Source: Gelria sp. Kuro-4
GTDB lineage: Bacteria; Bacillota; DTU030; DUMP01
Direction of reading: 5' to 3'
DNA length: 64,000 bases
Assembly (NCBI RefSeq): GCF_019668485.1
Contig: NZ_AP024619.1
Span: forward strand, 2,597,757 to 2,661,756
Shown here: positions 58,838 through 64,000 of the stretch, piece after piece
How positions within the stretch are numbered: the first letter of the stretch is position 1
Layout: each line of letters starts with the position of its first letter
The notes under the pieces: model-generated
Told to the model about the DNA's origin: nothing
The model's input: the letters and a program-made list of their open reading frames with translations, nothing else
The model's database searches: none
Program-made: the position numbers and the translations under genes

Positions 58838-59816
58838 TTACGTTCTCCTCCTCCCAAACTCGCACCGCCGCCTGCGCCACCTCCATGTCCTGCTCCACCG
58901 TACCGCCGCTCACCCCCAGCGCGCCCACGACTTCACCTCCGGCCAGGAGCGGGAAGCCCCCGCCGAAGATCACCAGGCGCCCCTCGTTGGTGGCTTCGAT
59001 GCCGAAGAGCGGCTGCCCCGGCTGCGCCAGATCGGCCAGGGTGTGCGTGGGCATTTTGAGGACGGCGGCGGTGTACGCCTTCTTCCAGGCGATGTCGATG
59101 CTGGCGATGAGGGCGCCCACCTGGCGCTCCAGAAGGAGCAGCTGACCGGCACTGTCCACCACGGCCGCCACCACCGGCAGGCCCAGCCGCTCAGCCTGCT
59201 TTTGAGCCGCTGTTACCAGGCGGCGCGCCGCTTCCAGGGTAAGCCCGCGCTCTCGGCCCACCCCCAAGCGCTCCAGCACCTTCTCCTTGACCAGCTGCAC
59301 CAGTTCCTCATCCCCTTCGGCCCGGGCCAAAACATAGAGTAGGTCAGAGAGACGGTTCAGGTAACGCACCAGTTCTTCCCGCACGCGGCGTTCCTGCCGC
59401 AGGCGCACCACCAGCCGCTCGGCCCGGCGCACCACGGTGCGGGCCACGTCCAGCGCCCCGGCGCCCCGCGTGCCGCCCGGCAAGACAAAGCCCTTCTGGG
59501 GCGGCAGGGTGGCCTGGATCTCATCGATGGCCTGCTCCAGGCGCCGGATGTCATCTTCCTGCAGCCTTTCCTTGAGCTTGAGGAGCCCCTCCGGCGTGCT
59601 GGCCAGCTCCGAGGCCAGGATCTGCAGCCTCGCCTGCAGCACGGGCAAAAGTTCCTGGGCGCGCCGGCTGCGCACCAGGCCCCGGGCCAGGCCGAGCCAA
59701 GAGTTGGCCTCGTCCACGGTGCCGTAGCACTCCACCTGCAGGTCGGCCTTGGAAACCCGCCGGCCGCCCCAGAGGCTCGTTTCCCCCTTGTCCCCGGTCC
59801 GGGTGTAAACTTTCAT
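58827..59816 (-). CDS. pduO: Corrinoid adenosyltransferase PduO with GlcG-like domain
   Basis: Makes adenosylcobalamin from cob(I)alamin and ATP, 329 aa. The N-terminal adenosyltransferase domain has YTRTGDKGETSLWGGRRV (ATP-binding), and DEANSWLGLARG and LYVLAR segments typical of the PduO type. The C-terminal domain (about 187-320) is the heme/corrinoid-binding GlcG/DUF336 domain with AAVVDSAGQLLLLERQVGA. This supplies and recycles B12 for diol dehydratase. It lies between pduN and pduP and overlaps both slightly. Confidence 0.94.
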   Translation of the reverse strand: MKVYTRTGDKGETSLWGGRRVSKADLQVECYGTVDEANSWLGLARGLVRSRRAQELLPVLQARLQILASELASTPEGLLKLKERLQEDDIRRLEQAIDEIQATLPPQKGFVLPGGTRGAGALDVARTVVRRAERLVVRLRQERRVREELVRYLNRLSDLLYVLARAEGDEELVQLVKEKVLERLGVGRERGLTLEAARRLVTAAQKQAERLGLPVVAAVVDSAGQLLLLERQVGALIASIDIAWKKAYTAAVLKMPTHTLADLAQPGQPLFGIEATNEGRLVIFGGGFPLLAGGEVVGALGVSGGTVEQDMEVAQAAVRVWEEENVSGK

Positions 59817-60085
59817 CGCTCCTCAACCTCCATGGTATCCACTATCCCCACAATGGCCGCGTCGATGGGCGAATCCGGCTGCCGCACGGCCTGCCGGGCG
59901 GAGCTTCCCTCCGCCACCAGCACCACTTCACCGATCCCGGCGCCCACCGCGTCCACCGCCACCTGGCTTTCGCCGTCCGGCTCGCCTTTGGGGGTTATGG
60001 GCCGGACAATGAGGAGCTTCGTCCCCACCAGCCGCTCGTCTTTCTTCGTCGCCACAACGTTTCCGATGACCCTGCCGACAAACAT
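59813..60085 (-). CDS. pduN: Microcompartment vertex protein PduN/EutN
   Basis: A pentameric BMC-P vertex protein of 90 aa. The family pattern is seen in VGRVIGNVVATKKDERLVGTKLLIVRP (in part), then VAVDAVGAGIGEVVLVAEGSSARQA and DAAIVGIVDTMEV. It closes the corners of the polyhedral shell. It overlaps pduO by four bases and starts five bases after the flavoprotein gene. Confidence 0.95.
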   Translation of the reverse strand: MFVGRVIGNVVATKKDERLVGTKLLIVRPITPKGEPDGESQVAVDAVGAGIGEVVLVAEGSSARQAVRQPDSPIDAAIVGIVDTMEVEER

Positions 60086-60089
60086 CCTC

Positions 60090-60857
60090 TCACCCTCTCG
60101 CCGGGAGTTGGCCGACTACAATCTCGATCCCCCGGTCCCGGGCCAGGTCGCGCGCCAGCGGGGTTACCAACGTTCCAGCGCTCACCTGCAGCACCCGTCC
60201 TTCCCAGGCCGCCACGTCGCTCCGGCTGAGAACCCGGCCGCTGAACACCCGGCCGGCCGCGGGAGCCGGCGGCGCCGCCGGGGCCTCACCCTGGACCGCC
60301 GCCGCGAGTTCACGGGCGGCAACCAGCCGCACGCCGAACTCCGTAAGGCGCGCCAGGTTCCCGCTCAAAAGCGCCCGGTAGGGAGCAGCCGCCTTGTTCA
60401 TACCGAGTTGGGCCCGTACCGGGTTCGCCGGATCGCAGGCATCCCGGGCGGCAAAAACAGGCCGGCCGGTGAGCAGGCTGTCCATGATGAGTGTCGCCGC
60501 CAGCGTATCTGCGATCCCGTGCGCCACCTTGGCCGCGGTGTTCAAGGTAAGTACCGGCACCAGCGTCAAATCGGCCTCCTTTAAAACGGCGCCCGGGGCC
60601 TGCCCGTCCGCCTCGGTGATAATCTCAATATCGCCCAGCTCGCTCTTGAGCCACTCTTTTCCCAGCACCCGCTCGGCGCTGGGCGTGAGCACCGCACGCA
60701 CGCTGTAGCCCGCCGCCAGAAGTTTCTTCACTTCCGCCCGGCCCTCGGGGGCGCCGATGGTGCCACCGCAGAACAGGGCCAGGGCCCGTCGGCCGCGGCC
60801 CGCCAGGCGCCGCAGCACCTGCGCCACAATCTTTTCCACCAGGGCGTTTTCGTCCAT
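60090..60857 (-). CDS. Microcompartment-associated flavoprotein
   Basis: A 255-aa protein with a flavoprotein (HFCD-like) fold: ALALFCGGTIGAPEGRAEVK, then VLTLNTAAKVAHGIADTLAAT and PVFAARDACDP. Such flavoproteins occur in many ethanolamine- and propanediol-type loci; a flavin-linked redox or decarboxylase-like role is suggested but not proven. The first 20 residues (DENALVEKIVAQVLRRLAG) form an encapsulation-type helix. The C-terminal segment (about 195-255) appears to be a separate small domain. Confidence 0.85.
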   Translation of the reverse strand: MDENALVEKIVAQVLRRLAGRGRRALALFCGGTIGAPEGRAEVKKLLAAGYSVRAVLTPSAERVLGKEWLKSELGDIEIITEADGQAPGAVLKEADLTLVPVLTLNTAAKVAHGIADTLAATLIMDSLLTGRPVFAARDACDPANPVRAQLGMNKAAAPYRALLSGNLARLTEFGVRLVAARELAAAVQGEAPAAPPAPAAGRVFSGRVLSRSDVAAWEGRVLQVSAGTLVTPLARDLARDRGIEIVVGQLPARG

Positions 60858-60863
60858 CGCCTA

Positions 60864-61691
60864 TCACCCCTCACAAGCGGCCATCGCAATCCCCAGCGGC
60901 GTCACCAAAAGCGGGTGCCGGGGTAGGTAGACGGGCAGCCCCAGCTCATCCTCCATCACCCGCTCAAAACCGGGAAAGGCGCAGGTTCCACCCACCAGGT
61001 ACACGGCCGGTACCGCGCGGCCGGCCAGGTGGCGGCGCGCGATGGTCGCCATTTTCTCCAGCACGGGGCGGACCACCGGAAAAAGCGCCGCCTGCTCTTT
61101 CGGGTCACGCTTGCGCCGCTCGGCCTCTTCCGTGGTAATGCCAAAGCGCCCGGCGATCACCAGGTCCAGGTGGGTCCCGCCGGTAGGCTCATCGGCCGTG
61201 TAAACCACGCGCCCGTCCTTAAGCACCGAGATCCCGGTGGTGCCGCCGCCCACGTCGACCACCGCGCCGTCCTTTATGCCCAGCACGCGGGCAGCGGCGC
61301 TGGGTTCGTCGATGATCACCTTAACCTCCAGGTCCGCGGCCTCGAGCACATGGCGGGTAACCTTGGCGTTGCCGGCCTCGGTCCCGGGCGGGACGGCCGA
61401 GGCGCCCTCCCTGAGTTCACACCCCAGGCGCGCCCGGAGCGAATCCAGCTGGCGGCGCACAATGTCCACCGCCCCGACGTAGTCGACGATCATCCCTTCG
61501 CGTACCACCCGCGCCGGCGTGATCTCCCCCGCCAGCGGGGTGCCGGCGGCGCCCAAGGCTACGCTTACAACGTTGGCCGTCCCCACATCCACGCCCACGT
61601 GCACCGGTCCCGTGGGGGGCAGGGCAGGATGGGGCGCCAGGCGCTCCGCCAGCGCGGCGATCAGGGCGTTCGCCTCCGCCAATTCAGCCAT
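60864..61691 (-). CDS. eutJ: EutJ-like actin/Hsp70-fold ATPase
   Basis: A 275-aa protein of the EutJ family, resembling a shortened Hsp70/FtsA fold. The phosphate-1 motif is GVDVGTANVVSVAL, phosphate-2 is AVVDVGGGTTGISVL, and the adenosine motif is YLVGGTCAFPGF. It is presumed to be a chaperone or reactivation factor for the microcompartment enzyme. I start at the ATG at 61691, eight bases inside pduL; the longer frame to 62126 lies in pduL's shadow. EutJ genes in pdu-type loci are common in Firmicutes. Confidence 0.9.
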   Translation of the reverse strand: MAELAEANALIAALAERLAPHPALPPTGPVHVGVDVGTANVVSVALGAAGTPLAGEITPARVVREGMIVDYVGAVDIVRRQLDSLRARLGCELREGASAVPPGTEAGNAKVTRHVLEAADLEVKVIIDEPSAAARVLGIKDGAVVDVGGGTTGISVLKDGRVVYTADEPTGGTHLDLVIAGRFGITTEEAERRKRDPKEQAALFPVVRPVLEKMATIARRHLAGRAVPAVYLVGGTCAFPGFERVMEDELGLPVYLPRHPLLVTPLGIAMAACEG

Positions 61692-62367
61692 CTGCCCTCT
61701 CCCCGCCCGGCACAAGTTCCACGTAATCGCCCGACTGCAAGCCGGCGGCGTTGGCCTCGTCGGTGTCGATGTGCAGCTCCAACCGGGAAGCTGCCGACAC
61801 CCGCACCAGCACCTGGCCAAAGGTGAGGGCCCGCTCCCCTCCCGGCACCACCACCTGGACGCGGTCGCCGTCCTTGAGGCCCCAGGCAGCCGCTTCCGGC
61901 GGCGTGATGTGGATGTGCCGCAGGGCCACAATGACGCCTTCCCGCAGGTAACGCGCCCCCTTGGGACCCACCACCGCCACGCCCGGCGTGCCGGCAATAT
62001 GTCCGGAGGGGCGCACCAGGGGCGGAATCCCCAGGGCGAAGCAATCGCTCTGCGCCACCTCCACTTGGGTGTGCCTGCGCGGCGGCCCCAGCACCCGCAC
62101 CTTGCTGAACACTCCCTTGGGCCCAACCAGGGTTACCGTCTCCTCGGCGGCGTACTGGCCGGGCTGCAGGGGTTTTTTCGGTGTCAAGTTGTAGCCGGGA
62201 CCGAAAAGTTCTGCCAGGTCCTCGGGCGCAAGGTGCACATGCCGTGCCGACACCCCTACGGGTATGCGCAGGATACGGCCCTGCCCACCGGCAGGGTCCG
62301 GCTCGGCCTTGAGGCGGGCCAGAACCTGCGCCACCACCTGGGCCACCAGTTTATCGCTCTCCGCCAT
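61684..62367 (-). CDS. pduL: Phosphotransacylase PduL
   Basis: Converts acyl-CoA to acyl-phosphate in the microcompartment, recycling CoA, 227 aa. Zinc-site motifs of the two-barrel PduL fold: VGVSARHVHLAPEDLAELFG and REGVIVALRHIHITPPEA, plus LELHIDTDEANAAGL. The N-terminal helix SDKLVAQVVAQVLARLK is the encapsulation peptide. No acetate/propionate kinase gene is seen in the window, so the ATP-yielding step must be encoded elsewhere. Confidence 0.95.
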   Translation of the reverse strand: MAESDKLVAQVVAQVLARLKAEPDPAGGQGRILRIPVGVSARHVHLAPEDLAELFGPGYNLTPKKPLQPGQYAAEETVTLVGPKGVFSKVRVLGPPRRHTQVEVAQSDCFALGIPPLVRPSGHIAGTPGVAVVGPKGARYLREGVIVALRHIHITPPEAAAWGLKDGDRVQVVVPGGERALTFGQVLVRVSAASRLELHIDTDEANAAGLQSGDYVELVPGGERADG

Positions 62368-62437
62368 CAGGCTGTTTCCTCCTCGCCGCAGCGAAAACTA
62401 TGCCCCCGCCCCCGCCGGGGCGGCTCTGCCCCTCACC

Positions 62438-62710
62438 CTAAGCGCGGGGCAGGATTTTCTCCGTATCGGTGTGCGGCCGCGGGATGACGTGCACGGAAAC
62501 CACCTTACCCACCCGGCCGGCGGCAGCAGCGCCGGCATCGGTGGCCGCTTTAACCGCGCCCACATCGCCGCGCACCATCACCGTCACCAGGCCGTGCCCG
62601 ATCTTCTCGTAGCCGATTAAGGTAACATTGGCCGCCTTCACCATGGCATCGGCCGCCTCAATGGCAGCCACCAGGCCCTGGGTTTCTATGAGGCCCAGCG
62701 CTTCGCCCAT
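62438..62710 (-). CDS. pduA: Hexameric microcompartment shell protein (PduA/PduJ/EutM-like)
   Basis: A BMC-H protein of 90 aa with the standard core [28 protein letters not shown] (in part), the pore loop [19 protein letters not shown], and the C-terminal [17 protein letters not shown]. It is the major shell facet building block. The pore sequence GHG resembles the common GSG/GHG types. It lies 70 bases before pduL, a longer gap than others in this operon, and contains no obvious gene. Confidence 0.94.
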   Translation of the reverse strand: MGEALGLIETQGLVAAIEAADAMVKAANVTLIGYEKIGHGLVTVMVRGDVGAVKAATDAGAAAAGRVGKVVSVHVIPRPHTDTEKILPRA

Positions 62711-62722
62711 GTTTTACCCTCC

Positions 62723-63421
62723 TCACTCCGCGTAGTGAATACAACGCGACCGCGGTTCACCCTTGCGCCGCGGGCAGGCCGGATCACCGCACAGGTTGCA
62801 CACTTCCGGGGGAGCGGGTTTCTCGGCGCTGGCCGCCGCCGGCAGCACCGCTTCCGGGTATTCCCCGCCCGGGGCGGCACCCGCCTCCTCCGGCGGTTCG
62901 GCCACCGGCGCCGGCCCCTCCCGCCTGCTCCGGGGCTGCTCCCGGGGCTCAGGTTCAGGCTCCGGCTCGGCGGCCGGCTCTACCTCGGCCGGCTCCGGCA
63001 GGGGAACGGTTCCGGCCGGTCCTCCTGTTTCCACGCCGGGGGTTTCCGGTTGCTCAGCCGGTTCTTGCCGGTCCGCGCCGGCCTTTTCTTCGCCGGCGGG
63101 CTGCCCGGCGGGGCGTTTCTCTTGCCCCACCGTCTCCGGCGAGTGGATGAGCTTGGTCAGATCGGGATGCGGCCGCGGGATCACGAGCGTACTGACGACT
63201 TTGCCCACCCGGCCGGCCGCCTGGGCCCCGGCCGTCACCGCCGCCTGGACCGCGGCCACGTCACCGCCGAGCTTCACCGCCACCATGCCGCCGCCGCGGG
63301 TAAGCTCGTAACCCAGGAGCCGGACGTTGGCCGCCTTCACGGCCGCGTCCGCGCCCTCCACCGCCGCCGTCAAACCGACAGTTTCAATGAGTCCCAGCGC
63401 TTGTTGCTGCACCGCGCTCAC
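62723..63421 (-). CDS. pduK: Shell protein with Cys-rich tail, PduK-like
   Basis: A 232-aa protein: an N-terminal BMC domain (1-95, with ALGLIETVGLTAAVEGADAA and VSTLVIPRPHPDLTKLI), a long Pro/Glu/Ala-rich disordered linker (about 100-195), and a C-terminal metal-binding-like tail, CNLCGDPACPRRKG...CIHY. This plan is that of PduK. The tail could hold an iron-sulfur cluster or zinc. The linker is much longer and more acidic than in Salmonella PduK. The gene overlaps the end of pduH by 38 bases. Confidence 0.9.
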   Translation of the reverse strand: MSAVQQQALGLIETVGLTAAVEGADAAVKAANVRLLGYELTRGGGMVAVKLGGDVAAVQAAVTAGAQAAGRVGKVVSTLVIPRPHPDLTKLIHSPETVGQEKRPAGQPAGEEKAGADRQEPAEQPETPGVETGGPAGTVPLPEPAEVEPAAEPEPEPEPREQPRSRREGPAPVAEPPEEAGAAPGGEYPEAVLPAAASAEKPAPPEVCNLCGDPACPRRKGEPRSRCIHYAE

Positions 63422-63914
63422 CTCCTTCGGCCCGGCTCATTTCCGCCAGCACTCTTTGCACCACCGCCGCCACCAGTTCCCTGAGGCCATCTCCGTCCGC
63501 CGGCTGCGTACGGGCAGCCGGCGCCGGCGGTGGGTCTTCCTGCTCCTTGAAGGGGATGCCCTTCACCAGCCGGGCCGCGTTGGCGCCCAAGCGCCGGGCC
63601 GCGGCCGGGCTGCACTCGCTCCGGGGCAGGAAGAACAGGGGCCTCTCGCGCGGCAGGCGGCTGTAGTGCACGGCCAGGCCATCGGCGGCCAGGCCCACAC
63701 CTGTACCGAGAGGTGAGGCCTGGGCAGCGGCGTAGGCGAGCTCGGCCGCACCGGCTTCCCCCGCCTCAACCTGGAGTTCGCCGGGGATGCCTTCCTCTTC
63801 CAAGCCCAGCTCCACCTCCCGGCAGAGCTCGTCGCTCAGGGCGCCCGCACCCCGGTACAGCTTGACGTGAGGCTTCTCTTTTCGTGCCCGCTCTTCCAGG
63901 CCCACGCTTTTCAC
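63384..63914 (-). CDS. pduH: Diol dehydratase reactivase small subunit PduH
   Basis: Small subunit of the chaperone that exchanges damaged cobalamin in diol/glycerol dehydratase, 176 aa. The core is VKLYRGAGALSDELCREVELGLEEEGIP (in part), and the middle has PLGTGVGLAADGLAVHYSRLP. The C-terminal 40 residues are an extra helix (GLRELVAAVVQRVLAEM) of encapsulation-peptide type, joined by a Pro/Ala linker. The GTG start overlaps the pduG stop (GTGA). The presence of PduH/PduG implies a B12-dependent dehydratase upstream, outside the window. Confidence 0.88.
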   Translation of the reverse strand: MKSVGLEERARKEKPHVKLYRGAGALSDELCREVELGLEEEGIPGELQVEAGEAGAAELAYAAAQASPLGTGVGLAADGLAVHYSRLPRERPLFFLPRSECSPAAARRLGANAARLVKGIPFKEQEDPPPAPAARTQPADGDGLRELVAAVVQRVLAEMSRAEGGERGAATSAGTH

Positions 63915-64000
63915 TCCCTGCTTTCTTGGTACGCCAGCACCAAACCGGTGGCTACGGCGTTGCGCGGTCCCTCGCTGCCCCGGATGTTGGCCTGGCCGGC
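63911..64000 (-). CDS. pduG: Diol dehydratase reactivase large subunit PduG (C-terminal fragment)
   Basis: The last 29 residues of PduG are visible: AGQANIRGSEGPRNAVATGL followed by VLAYQESRE and the stop at 63911. The NIRGxEGPRNAVATGLV pattern is a hallmark of the large reactivase subunit (an Hsp70-like ATPase). The rest lies beyond the right edge, with the dehydratase genes presumably upstream of it. Confidence 0.85.
   Translation of the reverse strand, partial: AGQANIRGSEGPRNAVATGLVLAYQESRE

Noticed and set aside
61692-62126. Long N-terminal extension of EutJ
   Set aside because: It lies wholly inside pduL in another frame; the ATG at 61691 gives the normal EutJ length.

Overview
The window is GC-rich, densely packed DNA that looks like an anaerobic, endospore-forming member of the Firmicutes (class Clostridia, probably a thermophilic acetogen- or syntroph-like lineage). 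The evidence is an alpha/beta-type small acid-soluble spore protein at 20256, an Rnf complex, a trimeric HydABC-type [FeFe] hydrogenase, an S-box (SAM-I) riboswitch, Shine-Dalgarno-rich GTG/ATG starts and a B12-dependent propanediol-type microcompartment. No rRNA, tRNA or CRISPR array was seen. The lineage is an inference; no single gene fixes it.

Layout. 1-4115 (minus): rnfC-D-E-A-B, with no rnfG between D and E and rnfB running off the left edge. 4395-12679 (minus): one ten-gene operon. It opens with a putative redox-sensing module (DRTGG protein, RsbW-like ATPase, [FeFe]-hydrogenase-like Fe-S protein, second DRTGG protein, PHP phosphoesterase) and continues into hydC, a HATPase, a 2Fe-2S protein, hydB and hydA, ending at a strong terminator. 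12975-18442 (mostly plus): CopA copper ATPase, a SPOR-domain protein, an MFS exporter and a small coupled gene. 18478-25606: DUF441 membrane protein, orphan NMT1-like lipoprotein, SASP, a membrane-anchored unknown, an MFS_3 exporter, a transposase remnant, and a TPM/LemA/PH-like trio. 25748-31033 is a decayed, accessory-looking stretch: a VOC protein, several pseudogenes, a candidate type I toxin-antitoxin-like locus (26600-27060), a TolB-like lipoprotein, DUF134 beside a wrecked NifX-like gene, and a PepSY protein. 31206-33292: OmpR-type two-component system. 33289-35834: SAM-I riboswitch and metNIQ. 35992: a further [FeFe]-hydrogenase-like protein. 37520-45382: typA, capA-like, an M14 carboxypeptidase, and an ArsR/permease/thioredoxin unit.

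45809-54305 looks like an amino-acid or peptide-derivative scavenging region: M19 dipeptidase, octopine-dehydrogenase-family protein with an overlapping amidohydrolase and a 4-oxalocrotonate tautomerase, then a livJHMGF transporter. The transporter is preceded by a ykkC-superfamily riboswitch with an intrinsic terminator; its context suggests the ppGpp subtype. 54645-64000 (minus) is the distal part of a pdu-type microcompartment operon: pduG', H, K, A-like, L, eutJ, flavoprotein, pduN, O, P, S, T, a pduU/eutS-like shell gene and two small unknown coupled genes. Diol dehydratase genes would lie beyond the right edge.

Together the genes describe a fermentative energy economy. Ferredoxin and NADH are balanced by HydABC and Rnf, an extra hydrogenase-like sensor module appears co-transcribed with HydABC, and the microcompartment disproportionates diol-derived aldehydes, with PduS/PduT moving electrons across its shell.
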